A stretch of DNA of 64,000 nt from Gordonia sediminis (GTDB taxonomy: Bacteria > Actinomycetota > Actinomycetes > Mycobacteriales > Mycobacteriaceae), in the NCBI GenBank assembly GCA_004193205.1, contig RZUM01000005.1:426291-490290 (forward strand), given 5' to 3'. Both the position numbers and the translations under genes were made by a program. Every line of letters begins with the position of its first letter. Position 1 is the stretch's first letter. Below, piece after piece: positions 26,228 to 34,234 of this stretch. The notes under the pieces were generated by a model. It was not told the origin of the DNA. It made no database searches and saw nothing but the letters and a program-made list of their open reading frames with translations.

Positions 26228-27451
26228 TCACTTCAGCTCGGCGCTGCTCTTGTCCAGGACGCGACGGGCGATGATGAGATTCTGGATCTGCTGGGTGCCC
26301 TCGAAGATGTCGAGGATTTTCGAATCGCGCGCCCACTTCTCGACCAGTAGCCGCTCCGAGTAGCCCAGTGTCCCGGTCAGTTCCACAACCTTGTTGGTGA
26401 TGTCGGTGACCGTGCGGCCGGCCTTCGCCTTCGACATCGACGCCTCGGTGGAGTTCGGCTGCGAGTTGTCGGCCATCCACGCGGCCCGCATCGTGTGCAG
26501 GTAGGCGGCCTCGAAATCGGCCTCCATGCGGATGAACTCGGCGGCGGCGGCATGCTGGTCGGCGGCCGGGCGGTCGTAGTCGATCTCGATGCCCGCATCG
26601 TCGAGGATGCGCCGTAGTTCCTCGAGCGCCGCGCGCGCGACGCCCACGGCCATCCCGGCGACCATCGGCCGGGTGTTGTCGAAGGTCTGCATGACACCGC
26701 CGAAGCCCGTCTTGGTGTCCACCTCCGGTGAGCCGAGCAGGTTGTCAGCGGGGATACGGCAGTTGTCGAATCGGATCACCGCGGTGTCGGACACCCGGAT
26801 GCCCAGCTTGTGCTCGAGCCGCACCACCTCGACGCCCGGGTGTTCTCTCGGCACCACGAAACTCTTGATCGCGGCGCGGCCGAGGCTCCTGTCGACGGTC
26901 GCCCACACCACGATGTGGGTGGCGCGGGACCCGGCGGTGACGAAGATCTTCTCGCCGTTGATGACGTATTCGTCGCCGTCGCGGGTCGCCGTCGTCGACA
27001 CCGCCGCCGAGTCCGATCCGAAGCCGGGCTCGGTGATGGCCATCGCCGCCCACACCTTGCCGAACCGCTTCAGTTGCTCGTCGGTGGCGACCGCGGCGAT
27101 CGCGGCATTGCCCAGACCCTGGTAGGGGATCGTCAGCATCAGGCCGACGTCGCCCCACGAGGTCTCCATGGTGTTGATCACCGACTGCATGTTGCCGCCG
27201 TTGACCACCGCACCCTCGGGGCGTGGGCGGCTCGACTTTTTCTGGCTGCGGCCACCGTCGGCGCCGGCGCCGGCCTGCCCGGCCTCGGACAGCCCGTCGT
27301 ACAGGCTCGCCAGTGTGTCGAGTTCGACCGGGTAGTCGTGCTCACGCAGGTCGTACTTGCGCGAGATCGGCCGGAAGATCTCCGCAGCCGCCTGATGGGC
27401 CTGATCGATGGTCGCGTTCAACTTCTTGGGCAGTTCGAGATTGATGGTCAT
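26228..27451 (-). CDS. fadE23: Acyl-CoA dehydrogenase FadE23
   Basis: A 407-aa acyl-CoA dehydrogenase closely resembling M. tuberculosis FadE23, from MTINLELPKKLNATIDQAHQ to the C-terminal IFEGTQQIQNLIIARRVLDK. FAD/substrate motifs are MAITEPGFGSDSAAVSTTAT and VINGEKIFVTAGSRATHIVVW. An extra Gly/Ser/Lys-rich insert lies near residue 65. It is the second gene of a pair with fadE24 (29-bp gap), as in mycobacteria. The two may form a heteromeric enzyme, a common arrangement for mycobacterial FadEs; substrate unknown. Confidence 0.9.
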   Translation of the reverse strand: MTINLELPKKLNATIDQAHQAAAEIFRPISRKYDLREHDYPVELDTLASLYDGLSEAGQAGAGADGGRSQKKSSRPRPEGAVVNGGNMQSVINTMETSWGDVGLMLTIPYQGLGNAAIAAVATDEQLKRFGKVWAAMAITEPGFGSDSAAVSTTATRDGDEYVINGEKIFVTAGSRATHIVVWATVDRSLGRAAIKSFVVPREHPGVEVVRLEHKLGIRVSDTAVIRFDNCRIPADNLLGSPEVDTKTGFGGVMQTFDNTRPMVAGMAVGVARAALEELRRILDDAGIEIDYDRPAADQHAAAAEFIRMEADFEAAYLHTMRAAWMADNSQPNSTEASMSKAKAGRTVTDITNKVVELTGTLGYSERLLVEKWARDSKILDIFEGTQQIQNLIIARRVLDKSSAELK

Positions 27452-27480
27452 GTCAGTTCTTCCTCAGCAGTCCCGGTCGC

Positions 27481-28851
27481 CTACAGGACGACGATGCCTT
27501 CGCCGATGCCGGCGCCGCGCAGGTCGCGATACCACCGCTCCACCGGATGCTCTTTGGTGAATCCGTGGCCGCCGAGCAGCTGCACACCGTCGAGGCCGAT
27601 CTGCAGTCCCTTGTCGATGGTCAGCTTGCGGGCCAGCGCCGCCTCGCGGGCGAACGACAGGCCCTGCTCCGCGCGCGCGGCACCTCGTAGGGTCACCAGG
27701 CGGATCGAGTCGAGTTCGGTGGCGATGCCCGCGACCATGAATGCGACCGCCTGCCGGTTCGAGATCGGCTCGCCGAATGCCTCGCGTTCGTTGACATACG
27801 GGATCACATAGTCGAGCACCGCACGGCCGGTTCCGGCGGCCAGCGCCGACCAGCCCAGCCTCGACAGGCGCACGACGTCGCGGTAGGCCGTGACCGCCGC
27901 GTCGTCCTCGGCGCCGCCGAGTAGCGCGGAGGCGGGCACGGCGACGTCGTGAAGGAGCAGACGACCCATACCGGCCGCGCGCACTCCCATACCGGGATCG
28001 GCCTCGACGATGAGGCCCTTGGTGTCGGACTCGACGATGAACAGTGCCGGGTGTCCGTCGAGCTGTGCGCCGACGATGAACAGCTCGGCCGAACCAGCGG
28101 CGGGCACAAAGGATTTCACACCGTTGAGGCGGTAGCCGCTGGGCACCCGGGTGGCCTTGGTGGCCAGATCGAATGCGTCGAACAGCGGCTTCGGCTCGGC
28201 GATCACCACCGCCGACTGCGGGACGTCGTCGCCGGCGAAATCGGGCAGGTAGGTGCGCTGCTGTTCGTCGGTGCCGTAGTTGGTCAGCGTGGCGGCGACG
28301 CCGCTCGGCGCCAGCAGCGGTAGCGCGAGACCCATGTCGCCGTAGGCCATCGCCTCGGCGACCAGCGCGTTGGTGACGACGCCGCGCTCGGACGCCGCGC
28401 CGTCGAACTCCTCGGGCACGTTGATCATCGTGATGCCGAGTTCGGCGGACCGCTCCCGGATCTCCTTCGGCGCCGCGGCGTTGTGGTCGGCCTCGTGGGC
28501 GGCCGGGCGCAGGATCTCGACGGCGAACTCCGTCACCGTGTCGGTGATCATCTGCTGCTCGTCGTCGGGGGTGAGGTTGAAGTAGTCCTTGGGTGCGGTG
28601 GTCAGACGCTTCGCCTGACCCGAGCCGCCCTGGGCTTTGCGGAACGCGCGGTTGGCCGCGCCGAGGGTCTGGAATCCGGTCTTGGTGCCCTGGTAGGCGA
28701 TCCGGTTGAGCGGCTCGCGCAGCTTGTACTTCTCGGCGAACTCGGAGCCGGTCACCGTGGTCAGCACGCGCATGGCGGTGCCGATGAAGTTGCGGGGATG
28801 CGAGGTCTTGCCGACGGCGGAGGTGTCGCGCGGTTCGGTGTGCGTAGTCAT
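27481..28851 (-). CDS. fadE24: Acyl-CoA dehydrogenase FadE24
   Basis: A 456-aa acyl-CoA dehydrogenase matching mycobacterial FadE24 in DYFNLTPDDEQQMITDTVTEF, EILRPAAHEADHNAAAPKEI, LVAEAMAYGDMGLALPLLAP and the C-terminal GVQLLGGHGFTKEHPVERWY followed by RDLRGAGIGEG. ATG 28851 is chosen; the frame continues 30 codons upstream but that stretch overlaps the operators and lacks similarity. Two CTTAC/GTAAG-type palindromes lie 70-108 bp upstream, so TetR-type control with fadE23 is likely. Confidence 0.9.
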   Translation of the reverse strand: MTTHTEPRDTSAVGKTSHPRNFIGTAMRVLTTVTGSEFAEKYKLREPLNRIAYQGTKTGFQTLGAANRAFRKAQGGSGQAKRLTTAPKDYFNLTPDDEQQMITDTVTEFAVEILRPAAHEADHNAAAPKEIRERSAELGITMINVPEEFDGAASERGVVTNALVAEAMAYGDMGLALPLLAPSGVAATLTNYGTDEQQRTYLPDFAGDDVPQSAVVIAEPKPLFDAFDLATKATRVPSGYRLNGVKSFVPAAGSAELFIVGAQLDGHPALFIVESDTKGLIVEADPGMGVRAAGMGRLLLHDVAVPASALLGGAEDDAAVTAYRDVVRLSRLGWSALAAGTGRAVLDYVIPYVNEREAFGEPISNRQAVAFMVAGIATELDSIRLVTLRGAARAEQGLSFAREAALARKLTIDKGLQIGLDGVQLLGGHGFTKEHPVERWYRDLRGAGIGEGIVVL

Positions 28852-28920
28852 GATCACCAGCTGTTTCTCGGGCGGATGCCTCGGACGGATGGCTCGGTCA
28901 CGGTTCGATCGGCGACCGAT

Positions 28921-28959
28921 CTTACTCGTTGGTAAGTCCAAACCCTACTCCTCGGTAAG
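28921..28959. promoter_or_regulatory. Two CTTAC-N6-GTAAG palindromes upstream of fadE24
   Basis: CTTACTCGTTGGTAAG at 28921-28936 has perfect 5-bp arms. CCTACTCCTCGGTAAG at 28944-28959 is a one-mismatch copy, 23 bp further on. They lie between fadE24 and the divergent DUF2752 gene. The pattern fits a TetR-family fatty-acid regulator binding as two dimers. No candidate regulator is encoded beside it. Confidence 0.6.
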
Positions 28960-29015
28960 AACCTTGTCACGTGCATATGCACAACCGTCGCCAGATCGCG
29001 ATCTACCCTGGTCGG

Positions 29016-29468
29016 GTGACCGTTGCAGAGCAGACCGACCGCCGGGGCGTGGGTGCCCGCGGTACCGCCGCGGCGGTAGTGGTCGCTGGGTTCGCGGCGG
29101 TCGGCGTCGCCACCGCCGTGAGTCCCGCGACGCTGAGCGACGGTCCGGTCCTGTGTCCGTTCCGCCATGTCACCGGGCTGCCCTGCCCGGGCTGCGGCCT
29201 GACCCGCAGCTGGGTCGCGCTCGGCCACGGTGACGTCTCGTCGGCTTTCGGATTCAACGCATTCGGGCCGGTGTTCGCGGCGATCGCCGTCGTGGCCTCC
29301 GGGGTGGCGATCTGGGCCCTGATCACCGGCAGACCGGTCCTGGATCGGTTGCAGACGGCGCTGTCCGGCCGGATCGCTCTGGGTGTGATCGCTGCATGGC
29401 TGGGTTACGGAACGGTGCGTGCGGTGTTCGCCGCGGGCGGGTGGGGATTCTTCCCGTCGGTTACGTGA
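29016..29468 (+). CDS. DUF2752 family membrane protein
   Basis: A 150-aa protein with about three hydrophobic segments and the family signature CPFRHVTGLPCPGCGLTRSW (three Cys), followed by VALGHGDVSSAFGFNAFGP. The cysteine cluster is typical of DUF2752 proteins of unknown function. GTG 29016 is preferred to a GTG 45 bp further up. It is divergent from fadE24. Confidence 0.82.
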   Translation: MTVAEQTDRRGVGARGTAAAVVVAGFAAVGVATAVSPATLSDGPVLCPFRHVTGLPCPGCGLTRSWVALGHGDVSSAFGFNAFGPVFAAIAVVASGVAIWALITGRPVLDRLQTALSGRIALGVIAAWLGYGTVRAVFAAGGWGFFPSVT

Positions 29469-29500
29469 CGCGGGCGCAGCCGCGGTAGCAGAGTGGACGC

Positions 29501-30160
29501 ATGCAGATCACTCACTTCGGTCACTCATGCGTCCTGGTGGAGATCGACGGCGCCCGTATCCTCTTCGATCCCGGCAACTTCTCCCACGGCTTCGAGGGTC
29601 TGACCGGGCTCGACGCTATCCTGATCACGCATCAGCATCCCGACCACTGCGACGTCGCCCGATTGCCCGACCTCGTGGCAGCGAACCCTGACGCGATCCG
29701 GTACGCGGACCCGCAGACCACCGCCCAACTCAACGGCGACGACGTCGCCGGACCGTGGACGGCCGCGCACCCCGGTTCGCGGGTGCGGGTCGGGGAGATC
29801 ACCGCCCGCTTCACCGGGGGACGGCACGCGGTGATCCATCCGGAGATCCCGGTGATCGACAATGTCGCCTACGTCCTGGACTCACCGTCGGGGACCGGCC
29901 GCTTCATGCACCCCGGCGACTCGTTCTACATCCCGTTCGAGAAGGTCGACGTCCTCGCGCTGCCCTCGGCGGCACCGTGGATGAAGCTCAGCGAATCGGT
30001 CGACTATCTACGCGCGATGGCGCCCCGCGTCGCCGTGCCGATCCACCAGGCGATCCTGTCCGACGCGGGTACCGGGATTCACTACGGGCGGCTGACCGAG
30101 ATGAAGGCCGCGGCGACCGAGTTCGTGGTGCTCGACAAGGAATCGGCGATCGAGGTGTGA
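29501..30160 (+). CDS. Metallo-beta-lactamase-fold hydrolase (UlaG-like)
   Basis: A 219-aa protein starting at the first fold strand, MQITHFGHSCVLVEIDGARI. The zinc motif HQHPDHCD is near residue 45. Further ligands are likely His in GGRHAVIHPEIP, Asp in MHPGDSFY and the final His in VPIHQAILSDAG. This is the short UlaG-type hydrolase architecture; the substrate cannot be named. It follows the DUF2752 gene by 32 bp. A dispersed repeat begins directly after its stop codon. Confidence 0.87.
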   Translation: MQITHFGHSCVLVEIDGARILFDPGNFSHGFEGLTGLDAILITHQHPDHCDVARLPDLVAANPDAIRYADPQTTAQLNGDDVAGPWTAAHPGSRVRVGEITARFTGGRHAVIHPEIPVIDNVAYVLDSPSGTGRFMHPGDSFYIPFEKVDVLALPSAAPWMKLSESVDYLRAMAPRVAVPIHQAILSDAGTGIHYGRLTEMKAAATEFVVLDKESAIEV

Positions 30161-30161
30161 T

Positions 30162-30263
30162 CTCGATACGCCGCCTCGCTGCGCTCGGTGGCTACTCGAT
30201 CATCGGGAGGGGGAGGGACTGCTGGTCGAGTGCCCGGAGCTTGCGGAGGGTGTATCGAGGCCA
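30162..30263 (+). repeat. Inverted pair of dispersed CTCGATAC repeats between convergent genes
   Basis: A direct unit (30162-30207, CTCGATACGCCGCCTCG to CGATCATCGGG) is followed by a partial inverted unit (30221-30263, GCTGGTCGAG to GTATCGAGGCCA). It fills the gap between the convergent metallo-hydrolase and hisN genes. The same family occurs at 7808 and 17330-17606. Opposed copies could form a large hairpin and may act as a bidirectional terminator. Confidence 0.7.
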
Positions 30264-30290
30264 CTGTGGGGCGGCTACTCGGACCGTAGG

Positions 30291-31109
30291 TCAGGCGAGC
30301 GCACCCAGCACGGCGTCGTGCAGCGGTCCGTTGGTGGCCACCGCGCTGCCGCCCGACGGTCCGGGCGTGCCGTCGAGGGCGGTGAACCGGCCACCGGCCT
30401 CGCGCACCAGGATGTCGAGGGCGGCCAGATCCCACAGTGAGACCTCGGGTTCGGCCGCGATGTCGACCGCGCCCTCGGCGACCAGGCAGTAGTTGTAGAA
30501 GTCGCCGTATCCCCGGACCCGCCAGACCTCGTCGGTGAGGGCGATGAACTCGTCGCGGATCCCCCGATCGGCCCACCCGGACAAGCTGGAGAACGCCAGG
30601 CTCGCCGACGACAGGTCCGCCACTCCGGAGACCGCGAGGCGGCGGGGGAATTCCTGGTCGTCGAAGGTGGCGAAGGCGCCCAGTCCTTCGGCCGCCCACC
30701 AACGACGGCGAAGTGCCGGCGCCGACACCACACCCACACGGGGCACGCCGTCGATCAGCAGCGCGATCAGCGTGGCCCACACCGGGACGCCGCGCACGAA
30801 GTTCTTCGTTCCGTCGATCGGGTCGACGACCCACTGCCGTCCGGTCAGCGCCTGCTCGCCGCCGAATTCCTCACCGAGCACCGAGTCGGTGTCGCGGCGC
30901 GCCGAAAGTCGTTGGCGCACCATCGTTTCGCACGCGATATCCGCGTCGGAGACAGGCGTCAGATCGGGTTTGGCGTCGACCTGCAGATCCATCGCCCCGA
31001 ACCTGTCCATCGTGAGCGCGTCGGCCGAGTCGGCGATCGACAGCGCGAGTTCGAGATCGTCGGACAGCGAGCGGCCCGACTCATCGATCGGCCGGGGTGA
31101 TTCAGACAT
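30291..31109 (-). CDS. hisN: Histidinol-phosphatase (inositol monophosphatase family), HisN
   Basis: A 272-aa IMPase-fold phosphatase with metal-binding motifs [24 protein letters not shown] and [15 protein letters not shown]. Actinobacteria use this family for the last phosphatase step of histidine synthesis. In M. tuberculosis a hisN homolog also lies near fadE24, which supports the name over inositol or fructose-1,6-bisphosphate phosphatase. The ATG at 31109 overlaps by two bases an alternative upstream start of the divergent small membrane-protein gene. Confidence 0.85.
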   Translation of the reverse strand: MSESPRPIDESGRSLSDDLELALSIADSADALTMDRFGAMDLQVDAKPDLTPVSDADIACETMVRQRLSARRDTDSVLGEEFGGEQALTGRQWVVDPIDGTKNFVRGVPVWATLIALLIDGVPRVGVVSAPALRRRWWAAEGLGAFATFDDQEFPRRLAVSGVADLSSASLAFSSLSGWADRGIRDEFIALTDEVWRVRGYGDFYNYCLVAEGAVDIAAEPEVSLWDLAALDILVREAGGRFTALDGTPGPSGGSAVATNGPLHDAVLGALA

Positions 31110-31128
31110 GACCGGTAGGGTAGCGGGC

Positions 31129-31527
31129 ATGTTTCTCGCGGTGGCGTTCAGTCTGATGTTGGCGGCGCTGGTGGTGGTTCTGGTCATCCAGTGGCAGCGC
31201 GGACGTAACCCCCATCCGCTCGACCCGTCGAAGGCGGGTCAGTTCGTCCAGGGCACGCTGACCATCACCGGCGTCAGTGACCGGCCCGAACTCGGTGACG
31301 CCAAGGGCGAACGGTTCTGCACCCTGTCGGGCACCATCGTCGGGCCGCAGACCAACCCGGCCGAGGTCTACGGCACGCTGGTGCTCGGCGACGCCGAACC
31401 CTGGCCCGCGATCGGCGCCGACCTGCCCGTCGTCTACAAGCCCGGCAAGGCGACGTCGACCTGGCAGTTCGGTGAACTGCCGCCTCCGGGCCCGGCGTTC
31501 CCGCCCGGGGAGGTCCCACCGGCGTGA
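31129..31527 (+). CDS. Small membrane-anchored protein of unknown function
   Basis: A 132-aa protein with one N-terminal hydrophobic segment ([21 protein letters not shown]) followed by a soluble beta-rich domain of about 95 residues ([20 protein letters not shown] through [11 protein letters not shown]) and a Pro-rich end. ATG 31129 is chosen; an in-frame ATG at 31108 would overlap the hisN start. It precedes prfB by 21 bp and may be co-transcribed with it. I do not recognise a family. Confidence 0.65.
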   Translation: MFLAVAFSLMLAALVVVLVIQWQRGRNPHPLDPSKAGQFVQGTLTITGVSDRPELGDAKGERFCTLSGTIVGPQTNPAEVYGTLVLGDAEPWPAIGADLPVVYKPGKATSTWQFGELPPPGPAFPPGEVPPA

Positions 31528-31548
31528 CCGGCGGTAGTGTGGAATACC

Positions 31549-32664
31549 GTGCATCCTGATGTAACCGCAGATCTCGAATCCATCGACACCACCTTGACCA
31601 CGGTCGAGAAGGTGCTCGACCTCGACGAGCTGCGCCGTCGGATCGACGAGCTGGAGATGCAGGCCTCCGACCCGGACCTGTGGAACGACCAGGAGCATGC
31701 CCAGCGCGTGACCAGCGAGCTGTCGCATGCCCAATCCGAACTCCGCAGGGTCAGCGAGCTGCGTCAGCGGCTCGACGACCTGCCCGTCCACTACGAACTC
31801 GCCGAGGCCGAGGAGGGGGACGACCGCACCGCGGCCCTCGCCGACGCCGACGGTGAACGCGCCTCGCTGCGCGCCGACGTGGAGGCGATGGAGGTCAAGA
31901 CCATGCTCGCGGGCGAGTACGACCCGCGCGACGCACTGGTCAACATCCGCTCCGGCGCCGGCGGAGTCGATGCCGCCGACTGGGCGCAGATGCTGATGCG
32001 GATGTACATCCGCTGGGCCGAGAAGCACAACTACTCTGTCGAGGTCTACGACACGTCCTACGCCGAAGAGGCGGGAATCAAGTCGGCCACCTTCGCGATC
32101 AAGGCGCCCTACATGTACGGGACGTTGTCGGTGGAACAGGGCACGCATCGCCTCGTCCGGATCAGCCCGTTCGACAACCAGGGCCGCCGACAGACCTCGT
32201 TCGCCGAGGTCGAGGTGCTGCCGGTGGTCGAGACGACCGACCACATCGACATCGCCGAGACCGATCTGCGGGTCGACGTCTACCGCTCGTCGGGCCCGGG
32301 TGGACAGTCGGTGAACACCACCGACTCCGCGGTGCGCCTGACGCACATCCCCACCGGCATCGTCGTCACCTGCCAGAACGAGAAGAGCCAGCTGCAGAAC
32401 AAAGCCGCCGCGATGCGTGTGCTGCAGGCCAAGCTGCTCGAGCGCAAGCGTCAGGAGGAGCGCGCCGAACTCGACGCCCTCAAGAGCGACGGCGGCAACA
32501 GCTGGGGTAATCAGATGCGTTCCTACGTGCTGCACCCCTACCAGATGGTGAAGGACCTGCGCACCAACCTCGAGGACAACAACCCCAGCGCCATCCTCGA
32601 CGGCGACATCGACAAGTTCATCGAGGCGGGGATCCGCTGGCGTATGGCCGCGGCCGACGTCTGA
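31549..32664 (+). CDS. prfB: Peptide chain release factor 2
   Basis: A 371-aa class I release factor, nearly collinear with mycobacterial RF2. The GGQ loop ([20 protein letters not shown]) triggers peptide release, and the codon-recognition domain lies before it around [20 protein letters not shown]. It reads UGA and UAA. The reading frame is continuous, without the internal UGA frameshift known from E. coli prfB, as expected for this phylum. Start GTG 31549 gives the usual length. Confidence 0.95.
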   Translation: MHPDVTADLESIDTTLTTVEKVLDLDELRRRIDELEMQASDPDLWNDQEHAQRVTSELSHAQSELRRVSELRQRLDDLPVHYELAEAEEGDDRTAALADADGERASLRADVEAMEVKTMLAGEYDPRDALVNIRSGAGGVDAADWAQMLMRMYIRWAEKHNYSVEVYDTSYAEEAGIKSATFAIKAPYMYGTLSVEQGTHRLVRISPFDNQGRRQTSFAEVEVLPVVETTDHIDIAETDLRVDVYRSSGPGGQSVNTTDSAVRLTHIPTGIVVTCQNEKSQLQNKAAAMRVLQAKLLERKRQEERAELDALKSDGGNSWGNQMRSYVLHPYQMVKDLRTNLEDNNPSAILDGDIDKFIEAGIRWRMAAADV

Positions 32665-32677
32665 TCCCGGGCCGCCC

Positions 32678-33613
32678 ATGACGTCGCTCGCTTTCGCGCC
32701 CGGCGCGACCCAGACGGTGATCGGACGCTTCTACGTCTGGTGTGCCACCGATGGCCTCGAGATCGTGATCTGGATCCTCGCCGGGCTGCTGATCATCCGT
32801 TTCATCCGTTGGGGTGCCGAAGGCTATGCGGCCCGGCAGATGACGCAGTTCGACCAAAGCGACGAGATCGTGCAGTCCGAGGACGCCAAGCATCGTCGGG
32901 CGCTTGTCGACGTCGTCTCCTGGACGTTGATCGTCGTGGTCGCGATCGTGGTGGGGCTCGCCGTCCTCGTGATCCTCGGTGTTCCGATCTCCGGACTGGC
33001 CGGCCCGGGTGCGGTACTCGGTGCGGCGCTCGGCTTCGGCGCCCAGCGGGTCGTCCAGGACATCCTCGCCGGGTTCTTCGTGGTGGCCGAGAAGCAGTAC
33101 GGCTACGGCGACGTCGTCAATCTCACCACGACCGGCAACGGCGTCGCCGAGGGCACCGTGGAGGACGTGACGTTGCGAATGACGCGGTTGCGTACGGGTG
33201 AGGGCGAGGTGATCACCGTGCCCAACGGGCAGATCATCAAGGCCACCAACCTCTCCAAGGACTGGGCGCGGGCGGTGGTCGACGTGCCGATACCGGCCGA
33301 CGCCGACATCGCGCTGGTCAACGAGACGCTCGATCGGGTCGGCGACGACTTCTACGAACAAGAGCAGTGGCACGACCTGTTGCTCGACTCGCCGTCGCCG
33401 CTCGGGGTCATCGACCTCGAGCTCGACTCGATCACGGTGCGCATGGTTGCCCGCACCCTGCCCGGCAAGCAGTTCGAGGTCAGCCGCGCACTACGCATCG
33501 AGATCGTGCAGGCCCTCGCCGGCGAGGGCATCACTGTCGCCCCGGGGCGGGTCGAGGCGGGCGGCGGGCCGCCCGCGACCATGGCCGACGATGTCGGGAG
33601 CCGCCGCTCGTGA
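32678..33613 (+). CDS. Small-conductance mechanosensitive channel (MscS family)
   Basis: A 311-aa membrane protein. A first hydrophobic segment spans about residues 26-42. A second spans about 78-100. The pore helix region is ISGLAGPGAVLGAALGFGAQ followed by RVVQDILAGFFVVAEKQYGYGD, the canonical MscS TM3 pattern. The cytoplasmic beta domain has LRTGEGEVITVPNGQIIKATN. It protects against hypo-osmotic shock. In M. tuberculosis a homologous membrane protein also sits between prfB and ftsE. It overlaps the next gene by 4 bp (GTGA). Confidence 0.9.
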   Translation: MTSLAFAPGATQTVIGRFYVWCATDGLEIVIWILAGLLIIRFIRWGAEGYAARQMTQFDQSDEIVQSEDAKHRRALVDVVSWTLIVVVAIVVGLAVLVILGVPISGLAGPGAVLGAALGFGAQRVVQDILAGFFVVAEKQYGYGDVVNLTTTGNGVAEGTVEDVTLRMTRLRTGEGEVITVPNGQIIKATNLSKDWARAVVDVPIPADADIALVNETLDRVGDDFYEQEQWHDLLLDSPSPLGVIDLELDSITVRMVARTLPGKQFEVSRALRIEIVQALAGEGITVAPGRVEAGGGPPATMADDVGSRRS

Positions 33614-34086
33614 CCCACGACCACGACACCGACGACCGCGACAGTGACGACGCACCCGCCCGCGAGAAGGGCCCCACCGAGCCGCGCCCGGTGATTCCGC
33701 CTCGCTTCCGGGACTGGGGACACATATACGGGACCCAGATCCGGACCAGCACCGTGGTCCTGGTGGCCGCGTTCCTGGCCTCGGTCGTGCTCTACGGCTA
33801 TACGTCTCAGCGTTACGGGGTCGTGTCGCCACCCCCGGCGCGTACCCAGGCCACCACCACGACGACGCCCGAACCGACCTGGTCGTATCCGAGCACCCCG
33901 TCCGTGTCGGAAACCTCGACATCCGGTGCCGACGAGTCGGGGAGCGCGGAAACCGGTGGTGAGGGCACCGATTCGGTTCCCACGACGACCACCGCGCCGC
34001 GGACTATCCCGGGTCTGCCGGGGGTGACGCTGCCGGATTTCATCGCTCCCCAGTCGACGGCGCCCTCGGTGACCTCCGTGCCGTAA
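33610..34086 (+). CDS. Single-pass membrane protein with Thr/Pro-rich extracellular tail
   Basis: A 158-aa protein: a charged cytoplasmic N-terminus (about 45 residues, rich in Asp/Glu/Arg), one hydrophobic segment (STVVLVAAFLASVVLYGYTS), then a low-complexity Thr/Ser/Pro/Glu-rich exterior. It occupies the position of the Pro-rich protein between mscS and ftsE in mycobacteria. Function unknown. Its position next to ftsEX suggests a cell-envelope role, but only by context. The GTG start overlaps the mscS stop. Confidence 0.8.
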   Translation: MTHDHDTDDRDSDDAPAREKGPTEPRPVIPPRFRDWGHIYGTQIRTSTVVLVAAFLASVVLYGYTSQRYGVVSPPPARTQATTTTTPEPTWSYPSTPSVSETSTSGADESGSAETGGEGTDSVPTTTTAPRTIPGLPGVTLPDFIAPQSTAPSVTSVP

Positions 34087-34234
34087 TCCCCGGCGGTTGC
34101 TGGGCACCGGATGTTTACCGACGGTGTCGGCCAAAGCCCGGTGTCGGCCCGCGTCCCGGCCTTACGGTGAGTCTGCCGTCGTCGCCTGCATGCGCGGCAC
34201 CCAGTACCTCAACCGGGAGCACAGAGGAGTGACC

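Noticed and set aside
31549-32664. Programmed frameshift in prfB
   Set aside because: The reading frame is continuous from the start to GGQ and the end; no internal UGA at the usual position.
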